Source of the DNA: Bubalus kerabau
Taxonomy: Eukaryota; Chordata; Mammalia; Artiodactyla; Bovidae
Assembly: GCF_029407905.1 (NCBI RefSeq)
Contig: NC_073645.1
Coordinates: forward strand, 46,997,501-47,061,500
Reading direction: 5' to 3'
Length of the DNA: 64,000 nucleotides
The notes beneath the pieces were generated by a model. That model was not told the DNA's origin. It made no database searches and was given only the letters and a program-made list of their open reading frames with translations. Below, piece after piece: positions 19,785 to 31,150 of this stretch (its first letter is position 1; the number at the start of each line of letters is the position of its first letter). Position numbers and translations under genes: made by a program.

Positions 19785-22506
19785 TAGGAACCTGGAATGT
19801 TAGTTCCGTGAATCAAGGCAAATTGGAAGTGGTCAAACAGGAGATGGCAAAAATGAACATCGACATTTTAGGAATCAGTGAACTAAAATGGACTGAAATG
19901 GGAGAATTTAATTCAGATGACCATGATATCTACTACTGTGGGCAAGAAACCCTTAGAAGAAATGCAGTAGCCATCAAAGTCAACAAAAGAGTCAGAAATG
20001 AAGTACTTGGATGCAGTCTCAAAAACGACAGAATGATCTCTGTTGGTTTTCAAGGTAAACCATTCAAAATCACAGTAATCCAAGAACTGAAATGAACTGA
20101 ACTGATGCCCCAACCACTAATGCTGAAGAAGCTGAAGTTGAACGGTTCTTTGAAGACCTACAAGGCCTTCTAGAACTAACACCCAAAAAAGATGTCTTTT
20201 TCATTATAGGGGACTGGAATAAAAAAGTAGGAAGTTGAGAAATACCTGGAGTAACAGGCCGATTTGGCCTTGAAGTACAAAATGAAGCAGGGCAAAGGCT
20301 AAGAGAGTTTTGCCAAGAGAATGCACTGGTCATAACAAATGCCCTCTTCCAACAACACAAGAGAAGACTCTACACATGGACATCACCAGATGGTCAACAC
20401 TGAAATCAGATTGATTATATGATTTGCAGCCAAAGATGGAGAAGCTCTATGCAGTCAGCAAAAACAAGACCGGGAGTTGACTGTGGCTCAGACCATGAAC
20501 TCCTTATTGCCAAATTCAGACTTAAATTGAAGAAAGTAGGGAAAATCACTAGACCATTCAGGTATGACCTAAATCAAATCCCTTACGATTATACAGTGTA
20601 AGTGACAAATAGATTCAAGGGATTAGATCTGACAGACAGAGTGTCTGAAGAACTTGGATGGAGGATTGTGACATTGTACTGGAGGCAGTGATCAAGACCA
20701 TATCCAGGAAAAGGAAATGCAAAAAGGCAAAATGGCTGTCTGGGGAGGCCTTACAAATAGCTGAGAAGAGAAGCTAAAGGCAAAGGAGAAAAGGAAAGAT
20801 ATACCCATCTGAATGAAGAGTTCCAAAGAATAGCATGGAGAGATAACAAAGCCTTTCTCAGTGATCAACACAAAGAAATAGAGGAAGACAACAGGATGGG
20901 AAAGACTAGAGATCTCTTCAAGAAAGTTAGTGATACCAAGGGAACATTTCATGCAAAGATGGGCACAATAAAGGACAAAAATGGTATGGACCTAACAGAA
21001 TCAGAAGATATTAAGAAAAGATGGCAAGAATACACAGAAGAACTATACAAAAAAAATCTTCATGACCCAGATAACCACGATGATGTGATCACTCACCTAG
21101 AACAAGAAGCCTGGAATGCAAAGTCAAGTGGGCCTTAGGAAGCATCACTACGAACAAAGCTAGTGGAGGTGATGGCATTCCAGTTGAGCTATTTCAAATC
21201 CTCAAAGATGATGCTGTGAAAGTGCTGCACTCAATATGCCAGCAAATATGGAAAACTCAGCAGTGGCCACAGGACTGGAAAAGGTCAGTTTTCATTCTAA
21301 TCCCAAAGAAAAGCAATGCCAAAGAATGCTCAAACTATGGCACAATTGCACTCATCTCGCACGCTAATAAGGTAATGCTCAAAATTCTCCAAGCCAGGCT
21401 TCAACAGTACGTGAACTGAGAATTTCCAGATGTTCAAGCTGGATTTAGAAAAGGCAGAGGAACCAGACATCAAATTGTCAACATTCATTGGATCATCGAA
21501 AAAGCAAGACAGTTCCAGAAAAAAACATCTATTTCTGTTTTATTGACTACACAAAAGCTTTTGACTATGTGGATCACAACAAACTGTGGAGAATTCTTCA
21601 AGAGATGGGAATACCAGACTACCTGACCTGCCTCCTGAGAAATGTGTATGCAGGTCAAGAAGCAAGAATTAGAACTGGACATGGAATAACAGACTGGTTC
21701 CAAATAGGGAAAGGAATATGTCAAGGTTGTATATTGTCACCCTGCTTATTTAACTTATATGTAGAGTACATCATGCGAAAACGCTGGGCTGGATGAATCG
21801 CAAGCTGGAATCAAGATTGCTGGGAGAACTATCAATAACTTCAGATATGCAGATGACACCACCCTTACAGCAGAAAGTGAAGAAGAACTAAAGAGCCTCT
21901 TGATGAAAGTGAAAGAGAAGAGTGAAAAAGTTGGCTTAAAGCTCAACATTCAGAAAACTAAGATCATGGCATCCAGTCCCATCACTTCATGGCAGATAGA
22001 TGGGGAAACAATGGAAACAGTGACAGACTTTATTTTCTTGGGCTCCAAAATCACTGCAGATGGTGACTGCAGCCATGAAATTCAAAGATGCTTGCTCCTT
22101 AGAAGAAAAGTTATGACCAACCTAGACAGCATATTAAAAAGCAGAGATGTTACTTTGCCCACAAAGGTCCATCTAGTCAAAGCTATGGTTTTCCCAGTAG
22201 TCACTTATGGATGTAAGAGTTGGACTATAAAGAAAGCTGAGTGCTGAAGAATTGATGCTTTTGAACTGTGGTGTTGGAGAAGACTCTTGAGAATCCTTTG
22301 GACTGCAAGATCAAACCAGTCCATTCTAAAGGAAATCAGTCTTGAATATTCATTGGAAGGACTGATTCTGAAGTTGAAACTCCAATACTTTGACCACTTG
22401 ATGCAAAGAACAGACTCATTGGAAAAGACCCTGATGCTGGGAAGTTTGAAGGCAGGAGAAGGGGATGACAGAGGACAAGATGGTTGGATGGCATTACCAA
22501 CTCAAT
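19785..22506 (+). pseudogene. decayed BovB ORF2 (endonuclease-reverse transcriptase)
   Basis: In an intact BovB this polyprotein nicks target DNA and primes reverse transcription of the LINE RNA, and also of Bov-tA/BOV-A2 RNA. Here the endonuclease frame opens with 'GTWNVSSVNQGKLEVVKQE' and shows the 'ILGISELKW' motif holding the catalytic glutamate, then stops at 20093-20095. Later pieces lie in different frames: 20896-21138 (linker, 'KKRWQEYTEELYKKN'), 21216-21419, 21488-21796 (RT motif A and 'QGCILSPCLFNLY'), about 21800-22247 (YADD and 'LKLNIQKTKIMASSP') and 22287-22514. At least five breaks are needed to explain the frames. Confidence 0.93.
20085..20105 (+). repeat. BovB 3'-terminus-like insert in the endonuclease
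   Basis: Where other BovB copies read 'ccaag' + about 4 bases + 'tgcccc', this copy has 21 bases built from 'aactga', 'aatga', 'actga' units that match the element's own 3' terminus. The net gain is about 17 bp, which shifts the frame and introduces the TGA at 20093-20095. Confidence 0.8.
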
Positions 22507-22620
22507 GGACATGAGTTTGAATAGGCTCTGGGAATTGGTGATGGACAGGGAAGCCTGGCATGCTGCAGTCCGTGGGTTCGCAAAGAGTTGGACATGACTG
22601 AGCGACTGAACTGAACTGAG

Positions 22621-24077
22621 CTGACCCTGCCTTTTCAGGAAGGTGGAAGGAAGAGGCAGGCTCTGAATTGTCGAGCTGGCGACACTTGTGAGATTTCTGC
22701 TCCGTCTGTGAGTCAGGTGATAGGTGAGTATCTGTTCCTCTCTTTAACCACGCCAGGGCAGTCAGGCAGACCACTCCTACCTGCACATGTTCATTCATTC
22801 CATAAATGTTTGCTGAGCACTTACTTGCTGCCAGGTGCTGCCTGGGCTCCAGGAGGAGGTGGCACACGAAGGTTAACTGCCTTCTGGCCTCATGGAATGG
22901 GACACGGGGACAGGCATGGTCTCTCGGGGGTGGGGTCACTCATCACAAACCACACAAGGTATATTTTGGATGCTGGAAGCACTCCCATGGGATCGTGTGG
23001 ACCCCAGGTCAAGGACCCAGGTTTCAAGTTCAGCTCTGGGAGTCAGCTCCTTGGTAAAATGGGGATGATGCCAGTAGCTTTCTAAGGCACACAGCCTGCT
23101 CCAAGGTTGGAGAAATGGGCATACACCAGCAGAGGCATTTCCATAAGGTCTTTGGCCTTTCCAACCCCTCCCACCCACCTCTGAAGACATCTGCTTTCCT
23201 GGACAGGATCCATTTGCGTGGGCTACGGGAGGGCTGAGATGGGCCCGGGCTTGGAGCCCTGGCTCAGCGGGAGTGTGGCAGGGGACCTGTCTGGTGAAGG
23301 CGAGAGCTCAGTCACCCTGAGACTAGGAGGCTGCCAGGAAGAACAGCCAGGCTGCAGAGACTGCCTGTGCCAGCACCTCTGGAAGCCTCTGCATCTAGAG
23401 GGGCAGCCACCCAAGGCTCCCACATCCTCAGGCCTCTCGGTGGAAGGAGGCTCGGGGGCCGTCACCAGCCTCAGGCCAGGGAAACAGAAAGGGAGGGAGA
23501 CAGAGCATCCATGTCCATAGTCACGGCCACACAGTGCTTGGAGCCAGATCTAAGATTAGAACGGGGAGGTCTCTGACTCCCAGATACACAGCCAAGCCCC
23601 AGACCCATGCTGGTTCTTGGCAAGGCCCCTTCCACGTTCCGCTCGCTCAGATCCACCCTAGTTTGTTTCTGGAAATATTGTAGCTGTCATAGTCGTTGTT
23701 CTAATAAAACACGCATCTGACGACCTATTAGTAAGGCATGCTGTTGACAGGAAATGTGCATTTGCCGTATTTCCCATTATATTGTCTATTTCCTGCCTCA
23801 TTTTTCTCAGGAGGGCAGGAGTCACGGGAGATAATAGCATATTGACAGAAAGAGAAAGCAAGGGAAAGAGATGGTTGAGAGAGGGGGAATTCAGCTCTAG
23901 TTGGCGGCGAAGGTTTCCAGCAGGAAATCTACACTCATTTCCTGTCGGCCTGCTCCAAACACCATCTGCCCCTTCTTCCTTCTCCCCTCAACAAATCATC
24001 CTCTGGTCCTGGGAGGTCGTGTCTGGCCCTCTGATGGAGGCCTGGCCTGTTGTTTCTGGAGGCCGAGGTTGGGGGAA
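22621..24077. other. single-copy DNA with L2 trace and AT-rich island
   Basis: 'cattcattccataaatgttt' near 22790-22830 is typical of an L2 3' end. The 23645-23800 part ('ttctggaaatattgtagctg') is AT-rich and repeat-free, with CNE-like composition. Frames of 60-145 codons have no domains, and one (22502-22939 minus) starts inside BovB. Confidence 0.4.
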
Positions 24078-24244
24078 GAGTCCAAGTGTCTGACCCTTTG
24101 CAACTCCAAGGACTGTAACTCCCAGACTCCTCTGTCCGCAGAGTGGGTTGCCATTCCCTCCTCCAGGGCATCTTCCCAACCCAGGGATCAAACCCATGTG
24201 TCTCCTGCTTTGGTAGGCAGGTTCTTTACCACCTGGGAGCCCAA
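24078..24244 (-). mobile_element. Bov-tA SINE, antisense, degraded
   Basis: 'gagtccaagtgtctgaccct', 'gggttgccattccctcctcc', 'cttcccaacccagggatcaa' and 'caggttctttaccacctggg' are the complement of a Bov-tA. It is slightly shortened in the Bov-A part. Confidence 0.85.
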
Positions 24245-24965
24245 AGAATCCAGAGGAGGGTGTGAAACGAACCCTTGGTCACCATCAATACGACTTTGTG
24301 GTGGCTGGTGGACCATGAAGGCAGAAAGAGCCTTGTTTTCTAGAATCTTCTTGCCCCAACCCTTTTCTCTTTCAGTATCACGTGGCAAATAGCATATCAC
24401 CAGGGAAGAACCACTTGCTCCTTGTGAAATCGCCAGGCCCGGAGACTGCAGTGAGGGGCTCTTTCTGGAGCCCCCACCCGTGGGTGGGGATGGTGCTGGT
24501 CTGCTGTTCCCTTCAAGGACCTGCCTTGGTTCCATCACACCCTGCACACACGTTCGAGGCTCTGGTTTGCAGGGTCCTGGACATTGCCAGTTGAGAGTCG
24601 CTGGGATGGAGTGAGCTCAAACCTGGCCACGGATTCAGTGTCTTCAATGGCCGGGATGAGGGATGGAGGGCCTGACTCTGGCTTCCTCTCGGCCACTCCT
24701 GTTCCCACTGCTGCTGACCCAGAAATTCTGGGAATGGGGGTAGAGGGAGAGAAAGGAGTAAATCTAGTTTGCCTGGGTCTGTCTTGGTTTGAGCACCAAA
24801 ACCCTTCAGTACCAGAAAAACCAGGAAGGCTGGTGACCTTACAAATGTGAGTGAGTGATAAAGAATCATTGTGATGCTTTCTACCTCCACGGTCCCAAGC
24901 TCCTTCCCAGGGGTGAAGAAACAGGATTGGGAGAGAAGAGACACAGATATTGATTGACACGTTAT
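24245..24965. other. single-copy DNA
   Basis: No repeat or gene recognised. Confidence 0.4.
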
Positions 24966-24982
24966 GGGGCTTCCCAGGTGGC
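24966..24982 (+). mobile_element. Bov-tA SINE, first 17 bp, split by BovB
   Basis: 'ggggcttcccaggtggc' is the canonical start of a Bov-tA head. The SINE resumes at 25251 with 'aggtggctcagtggtaaaga' after a BovB insertion. 'aggtggc' is duplicated at 24976-24982 and 25251-25257. Confidence 0.88.
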
Positions 24983-25250
24983 ATTGTCGTGTCCAGTTGC
25001 TCAGTCGTATCCGACTCTTTATGACCCCATGGACTGCAGCATGTCAGGCCTCCCTGTCCATCGCCAACTCCTGGAATTTACTCAGACTCATGTCCATTGA
25101 GTTGGTGATGCCATCCAACCCTCTCATCCTCTGTCATCCCCTTCTCCTTCTGCCTTCAATCTTTCCCAGCATCATGATCATCTCTAATGAGTCGGCTCTT
25201 TGCATCAGGTGGCCAAAGTATTGGAGCTTCAGCTTCAGCATCAGTCCTGA
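24983..25250 (-). mobile_element. BovB 3'-end fragment inserted inside Bov-tA
   Basis: Complement of the last ~270 bp of BovB ('gttgctcagtcgtatccgac' to 'cagcttcagcatcagtcct'). It is flanked by the 7-bp duplication 'aggtggc' and interrupts an older Bov-tA after its 17th base. Confidence 0.9.
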
Positions 25251-25415
25251 AGGTGGCTCAGTGGTAAAGAACCCTCCTGCCAATGCAGGAGATACAGGAG
25301 ATGCGGGTTCAATTGCTGGTTTGGGAAGACCTCCTGAAGGAGGGAACCCACTTCAGTATTCCTGCCTAGAGAATCCCATGGACAGAGGAGCCTGGTGGCT
25401 ATGGCTGAAGCAACT
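25251..25415 (+). mobile_element. Bov-tA SINE, remainder
   Basis: 'aggtggctcagtggtaaaga', 'cctgccaatgcaggagat', a degraded B box ('gggttcaattgctggtttgg'), then 'cccatggacagaggagcctg'. It completes the SINE begun at 24966. Confidence 0.9.
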
Positions 25416-26663
25416 TTGCTTGCATAGAAACTCTATTTAACAGTCTTCAGCAAAAGGGCAGCCTGGCTCGCTCAGGTAACCCAAAGCAGAGGGGGAGGGA
25501 TCTTGCTTCTTTCAGACAGGGCTGGAAGGGTTGGCATAGACGGCTGCCCACAGCTCTGGCTTGCATTCCTGTGAGGACAATGCCCCCAGTGGAAGGAGAC
25601 CCTCCATATCCTCATGGGCCTGGCAAGGCTTCTGGAACCCAGGCTTGCTACCTGACTGCCCAGGCCTGGGTCCCGCATCTAGGGAAGCAGTCAGCTCCAG
25701 TGGATGGGGTTGGAAGGGGTTGGTGAGTCCCTAGGGTGGCTGGGGTGCTCTTGCTGGAGGTGAGGGTGCTGGTGTCTCCAGATAACCTGGCTCATGCATC
25801 AGGAACCCTGGCTTCCTTGGCCCCCACTGCAGTCTCCCCTCAGGCTGGGCTCTGTGCCCTCTTGGCATGCTGTTCCCCCTTGACATATTTTCCCATGTGC
25901 ATTTAGTTGTTCCTCCTGCTCTGTGAGCCTTCAGAGCAGGGTGGATGGGCCTTTCACATCTCTCTCTTCCCAGGAGATTCTCAGCTCTGAATCAGGGGGG
26001 TTGTTTGCGGTGGATGCCACGTGTCTTTGTATATTTATGTGTTTATTTGGCTTTTCCTTCCAAAGCTCTACCTTGAAGATTTAAATCTTGCTTTTAGGGA
26101 ATGTCATAAGCTGGAGAGCTCTGTGAGGCTGACAGAGAAGGAAATGGAGAGGAACACTTTAAGGTGCCTGCTGTCTCCATGGTGCTGGGCTGGGGCTGGG
26201 ACACAGGGCTGAGAGGGACGCCTGGCCCCTCTGCCTCGGGACCTGTGACACGTGCGCACTTGAACCCAAGCTGGCGGCCCTGGAGCTCGCGCGCCTGTGT
26301 GCAGGTGGCCGAACACTGAGGCTTCAGCAGGAAAGTCCGGGACCCAAGGCTGAGTTGGAAGCTTCCAGCCTTCCCTGCTGCCTCCCTCCCAGCAGTCACA
26401 GGCTGTGCTTGATGCACTGGCCGGGCCCTCCGCCCTCCCAACCCTGGCATGGTGAAGGCGGAGAAGCTCTCTCTGGTTCACCATTGTATCCCCAGAACTC
26501 AGCATGGTGCCAGGCACATAGTAGGCACTTCTTGTATATGATAATTGCCACTTATCAAGAGCTTTAATTTTGCTGCTACACTCTGTGCTAAGCACTCTAC
26601 ATGCATTATTTGATTTAATATTCACTTGAACCCCATAACGTCAGGATTAAAAAAAAGAAAGTG
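25416..26663. other. single-copy DNA with L2/MIR traces
   Basis: 'agcatggtgccaggcacatag' in pieces near 26500-26530 is the typical end of an old L2/MIR element. The rest is unassigned. The longest frames (118 and 173 codons, minus, 26094-26625) overlap one another and the repeat trace, and show no domain. Confidence 0.4.
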
Positions 26664-27085
26664 GCAGAATATACAAACCATAAAATTTACCATTTCAACC
26701 CTTTAGAGAATTCACTACCATCCATCTCAGAACCCTTTTCACTGTCTTAAATAGAGACGCTGTGCCTACTAAATATTAATAATAAGCCCCATTTCCCTTT
26801 CCCCACCCCCTGGCAACCACTATTCTCCTTTCTTTCTCTATGAACCTGAGGACTCTACGTACTTCATGGAAGTGGAATCACACAATATTAGTCCTTTTGC
26901 ATCTGGCTTATTTCACTGAGCATAATGTCCTCAGGGCTCATCCATGGTGTAGCATGCTGCAGAATTTCATTCTTTTTTATGGCTGCATCATATTCTGTTG
27001 TAGGAATGCACTGCATCTGCTTTATCCATCATCTGCTGATGGACCCTTGGGAGCCTCCACTTTGTGGTTATTGTGAAAAAGGATC
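26664..27085 (-). mobile_element. L1M 3'-UTR fragment, antisense
   Basis: 'aaaatttaccatttcaaccc', 'cccctggcaaccactattct', 'cttatttcactgagcataat' and 'catctgctgatggacccttg' follow the well-known complement of an L1M 3' region in order. Confidence 0.85.
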
Positions 27086-27104
27086 AGGATTAAATGATTT
27101 TAAA

Positions 27105-27215
27105 ATTTTTTTAATGTTTTTAAAAAATTAATTTATTTTAATTGGAGGCTAATTACTTTACAATATTGTGGTGATTTTTGCCATACATCGACATGAATCA
27201 GCCACGGATGTACAT
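27105..27215 (-). mobile_element. bovine-type L1 3' tail, antisense
   Basis: 'taattggaggctaattactt', 'tacaatattgtggtgatttt' and 'catgaatcagccacggatgt' are the complement of the ruminant L1 3' end, preceded by the T-rich complement of its tail. The same tail in sense orientation is seen at 49433-49492. Confidence 0.82.
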
Positions 27216-27410
27216 GTTAATACATTAAGCAATACAAAAGGAAAATGTAAAAGCAGAGACAGGGAACAATGTAACTAGATGAGAAAATGGGAAATAGGAA
27301 ATAAAATGAACTGAAGAATAAAGAAGGATTGAGAACTATTGATACAGCCAGCAAAGGAGTTACAACCAGGGGACTAATAATAAAACAGGTGATAAAAAAG
27401 AATAAAATAT

Positions 27411-27800
27411 TATCATTTGCAGCATACTAAGTGAAGAAAGCCAGAAAGAGAAAGACAAATACTCTATGATATCATTTATATGTGGAATCTAAAATATGAC
27501 ACTCTTGAACTTATCTATGAAACAGATTCTTAGACATAGAGAATAGATGTGTGGTTGCCAAGGGGGGGTGGTGGGGAGATGGAGTGGGATTTGGGGTTAG
27601 CAGATGGAGACTACTGCGTATAGCATGGATAAACAGCAAGGTCCCACTGTGTAGCATAGGAAACTGTATCCAATACGCAGTGACAAGCCATAATGGAAAA
27701 AAAATGAAAAAGAATGTATGTATATGTATAAGTGAACTACTTTGTTGCACGGCAGAAATTAACATGACATTGTAAATCAACTATACTTCAATAAAAAAAA
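27411..27800 (+). mobile_element. L1 3'-end fragment, sense
   Basis: 'agtgaagaaagccagaaaga', 'tgtggaatctaaaatatgac', a G-rich block (27562-27596), 'cactgtgtagcataggaaac' and 'ttgtaaatcaactatacttc', ending in an A tail. This is homologous to 2165-3440 without the BovB. Confidence 0.9.
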
Positions 27801-27902
27801 AAAACAAAACAGGCTGAAATGGTATGAACGTGCCACCAATGTGTGATTTTTAGGAAGAGCTGATAGAAAAATAAAAACCACATAAATTAAAAAAAGGGAT
27901 TA

Positions 27903-28240
27903 TTGGGCTTCCCTGGTGGTGCAGTGGATAAGAAACCCACCTGCCAATGCAGGGGACAAGGTTCGATCCCTGGTCTGGGAAGATTCCACACACAGCAGAG
28001 CAACTAAGCTCGCGGGCCACGACTGCTGAGCCTGTGCTCTAGAGCCTGTGAGCCACGACTGCTGAGCCCACGTGTCCAAACCACTGAAGCCGGTGCGCCC
28101 TAGAGCCTGTGGCCACAGGAAGAGAAGCCACTGCAATGAGACGCACGCGCACGACATCAAAGAGTAAGCCCCGCTCATCGCAACGATCACAAGTCTGCAC
28201 GCAGCAACGAAGACCCAGTGCAACCAAAAATAATTAAGTA
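27903..28240 (+). mobile_element. long CHR-type tRNA-derived SINE
   Basis: The head 'gggcttccctggtggtgcag' and B box 'aaggttcgatccctggtctg' are followed by the extended body 'gcagagcaactaagctcgcg', repeated 'gccacgactgctgagcc' (two copies), 'gaagccactgcaatgagacg' and 'acgaagacccagtgcaacc'. This is the long subfamily with the extra GC-rich middle; the shadow frames in it are not genes. Confidence 0.92.
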
Positions 28241-28614
28241 AAAATTTAAGAAAGGGGTAACAAGTCAGCACTAACAGTTAAAAAGGTAGCAGGAGGTTTC
28301 AAAAGAAAGTGGATATAATGTCTGGAAACTCTCCCCTACTTCTTTCTTCCAGGTTTTCCTCCTAGATGCCTTAGGCTACCACCCTCAGCACACAGACCAA
28401 TATTCCCCGACTCTGTTTCGTGAATTATGCCTTTTAAACTACAACCACGAATGCACACGCCTCCAAATTCTTTCCTCCAGAACAGCAAAACTCAGATGGT
28501 TGCCCTCACTTGGGGTCAGAGTTTTAAAAATCTTCAGTTTACAGTAAAGGACAAAGAAGTTGAGAGAACGTAAGCAATTTTCCCAAGTTACCTCAAGTCA
28601 CAAAACTGGGCAAT
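28241..28614. other. single-copy DNA
   Basis: No repeat or gene recognised. Confidence 0.4.
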
Positions 28615-28840
28615 GCCGAGAAAGTGAAAGAAAGTGAAGTCACTCAGTCGTGTCTGGCTCTTTGCGGCACCGTGAACTGTAGCCCACCAGGCTTCTCCAT
28701 CCATGGAATTTTCCAGGCATGAGTACTGGAATGGGTTGCCATTTCCTTCTCCAGGGGATCTTCCCGACCCAGGGATTGAACCCGGGTCTCCTGAATTGCA
28801 GGCAGACACTTTACCATCTGAGCTATCAGGGAATCTCCCT
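28615..28840 (-). mobile_element. Bov-tA SINE, antisense
   Basis: 'gaagtcactcagtcgtgtct', 'catgagtactggaatgggtt', 'gatcttcccgacccagggat' and 'accatctgagctatcaggga' are a full complement of Bov-tA. Confidence 0.95.
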
Positions 28841-28964
28841 GGTCAGTGCCAAAGCAGGTCTTAACTCTAGGCCTATAGGAGGGGGCTGGACCCTATTTCC
28901 TGTTCATTAAATGAATGATAGGTAACTGAATGAATTAGATCTTCAGAAAGGTGGTAAATTGCAT

Positions 28965-29330
28965 TACTGAGGACCTCACTAGCTGCTGCAACAAACCAAC
29001 CACTAAATTTCCATTGGCTTAGCAGTGAGATAGAACTTCACTTCTCACTTTATGTCAAGCGCAGTGTGGGTGGTCCCGGGTTCCTCCCAGGTCCCTTAGG
29101 GGTCTTGGGTGCTGTAATTCCACCATTCCCAGAGGGCCTGTGACTCCTCTGCCTCCAGGCATCGGAAAGAGAGAGAGCTTATGGAAGAAGCCCAGCTGCT
29201 TCTAAGAAAAGTGTGGCCTGGAAGGGACCACAGTTCCATTCATATTTCCTTGACGTAAAACACTGGGATGGTCATGCCTGAAGCAAGGGGGCTGAGAAAT
29301 TTGGTCTCCAACCCGGCTGATGTTCCCGGC
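28965..29330. repeat. ancient interspersed repeat, family unassigned
   Basis: 'gctgctgcaacaaaccaacc' and 'ttggcttagcagtgagatag' recall an old mammalian repeat with an '...acaaattaccacaaacttagtggcttaaaaca...' type core. The match is diverged and I would not name it. Confidence 0.4.
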
Positions 29331-30201
29331 AACCTCTCTGCCTTCTGAAAGTAGTGGAGGGCAGTGAGGGTGGAGATGAATTTTTCGTTGTTGGATCACA
29401 TGAATCTGTCACACCAAATGCTGTAAGATTCGAGTGGGTAATGCATAAGAAGCGTGAAAAACACTCATGTGTTCAGGAGGTTAAGGCATGGGGGCGGGGA
29501 GCAGACACGTAATTGGGATGCTGCTCCGTCTCTGATGGTTCATCTCACTTTCCAGCTCCCCCAATGTCATGGGTTATCTGGAAGGTTATTTCACGTCCCC
29601 GCCTTGTGGAAGCACATTTCCATAGACAGCAGATAAAGATCTCTTAACCTTGTATTTTCCCTCGTATCGTCATAAATAGTTTCTGCAATGCCATTTCAGT
29701 GAGCCTGACAGTTTCTACAATGAGATCTGGATGCAGCAGCATATCTTCTTGTTATATATAAGGAAGAGTGACAGCGTTCATCGCTTACGGTGACATCAAT
29801 GAAGTCTGCTTGCAGAGGTTCCCCATCCATCCATTCATAATACCTTTTATGACTTTAGGCTTTTAAACACGGTGCACTGGTCTATTTTTCAAATGCACTC
29901 CCATTATCAGCTCAGGGAGCCATTCTTCAATATTTCATTTTCCTAAGAATATCTAGAATATCTTAATTTTTATGAGGCTTCTCCATGGGGTAAGCTGTCA
30001 GGTATGACTTTATTGTGAAAAAGGGGTTGGGGGCCTGCTACCGGATCACCCCTCCTCTGTGATGCCTGAGGACCTGTTTCCCATTCTTTTTCCTTCCTGG
30101 AACACTCCCCAAATAAAGGCCCCATAAGGAGACGTGGTCCCTGAGCACAGCTGTCCACTCTGAAAGGGGAATCTAGAAAGGTCAGAAAGAGGGCAATTAG
30201 G
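29331..30201. other. single-copy DNA
   Basis: No gene. The segment 29640-29960 is AT-rich and repeat-free. No coding exon is visible. Confidence 0.4.
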
Positions 30202-30213
30202 ACATAGATTGGG

Positions 30214-30313
30214 GGGACTTCTCTGGTTGTCTAGTGGTTAGGACTCTGTGCCTCTACTGCAAGGGGATGGATTCGATCCCTGGTTGGGAAACTAAAAGAA
30301 AAAAAAAAAAAGG
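30214..30313 (+). mobile_element. short CHR-type SINE
   Basis: 'ggacttctctggttgtctag', the B box 'ggattcgatccctggttggg', then directly an A-rich tail. The TSD is 'acatagattggg' (30202-30213) versus 'acacagattggg' (30315-30326), one mismatch. The body repeats are absent. Confidence 0.9.
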
Positions 30314-30326
30314 AACACAGATTGGG

Positions 30327-30779
30327 TCTCATCGTGGGTCAGCCCTAACCTTGAGATGTAGTAGCTCTTCAGAGCCCATGAGTTTGACACCAGAAGAACA
30401 GGGCCATCCAAGGCGAAGCAGAGTTCCTGTGCCAACAAGGGTTCAAGGCAATGACACTCCTCTCTGCTCCCCAAAAGACCCAGCTGTGATGACACGAGCC
30501 CTCTGGGCTCCCGAGGAAGAGACCTGTGGACATATCTGGGCTTGCTTTCCCACACTGCTTCCCCAATGTGGTGCCACCACGTCACCCTTGGCCACAGGGT
30601 CCTGGCTTCTTTCTTGCAGATGAATCTTCTACTCGGGTTGGCAAGATCCATTTTAGACGTCATCCTAGTGGGTTGGGAACAACGGCCTCTCCATCTGTGG
30701 ATCCCTCAGACAGGCTGGGAGCAGTGGAGACTCTTCCTAAGTGACACAGATAGGAAAAATAATGTTGGCTATTGATTTA
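30327..30779. other. single-copy DNA
   Basis: No repeat recognised. A minus-strand 123-codon frame (30292-30663) starts in the SINE tail side and has no domain. Confidence 0.4.
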
Positions 30780-31150
30780 TGGAAGGAAGGAGATGAACAG
30801 CCTCAGACCGCCCACAGCCAGCGATCCGGGGCATGTTACAAACATGCCAGACACTCCAAGGATGAGAACGTTTGACCTAATTTAGCAACAACAAATCCGC
30901 TCCTGTACACGCACTTCTCTAATTACAAATGAGATCCTGGTAGGCTCAGCAAGGGTAAATAAAATTGATTCTCTCCACATAGATTTGGAGATGATAAATG
31001 TGTTCAAGAAAGGGCTTCAAAAGCCTGCTTGCTGATTAGGAAAGGCAAAATAATTGTGAGAGAGTGACTAATAGATGGAAGGCATCGCGGCAGAATCAGT
31101 CTCCTTGCAGAAATGTCACAGGTCTGATCTTTTTGAGATAATTACCATCA
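30780..31150. other. AT-rich repeat-free island, possible conserved element
   Basis: 'gacctaatttagcaacaaca', 'acttctctaattacaaatga' and 'ataaaattgattctctccac' contain several TAATT cores, including the palindromic-type 'taatta' homeodomain site. No repeat or frame. Confidence 0.35.

Larger units (their letters stand above)
19576..22620 (+). mobile_element. near-complete BovB LINE, sense orientation
   Basis: About 3.05 kb of RTE-clade BovB. It starts around 'catgaacattatgaaaaggc', close to the 5' extent of the antisense copy at 49763-52842, and ends in the 3' terminus 'gcgactgaactgaactgag'. The layout is a short 5' leader, an APE-type endonuclease, a linker, reverse transcriptase (motif A 'FIDYTKAFDYVDHNKLW' near 21536-21590; YADD codons at 21846-21857) and a C-terminal tail. 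Many stops and frameshifts make it inactive. A 21-base foreign-looking stretch at 20085-20105 disrupts the endonuclease. No clear TSD was found. Confidence 0.96.
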
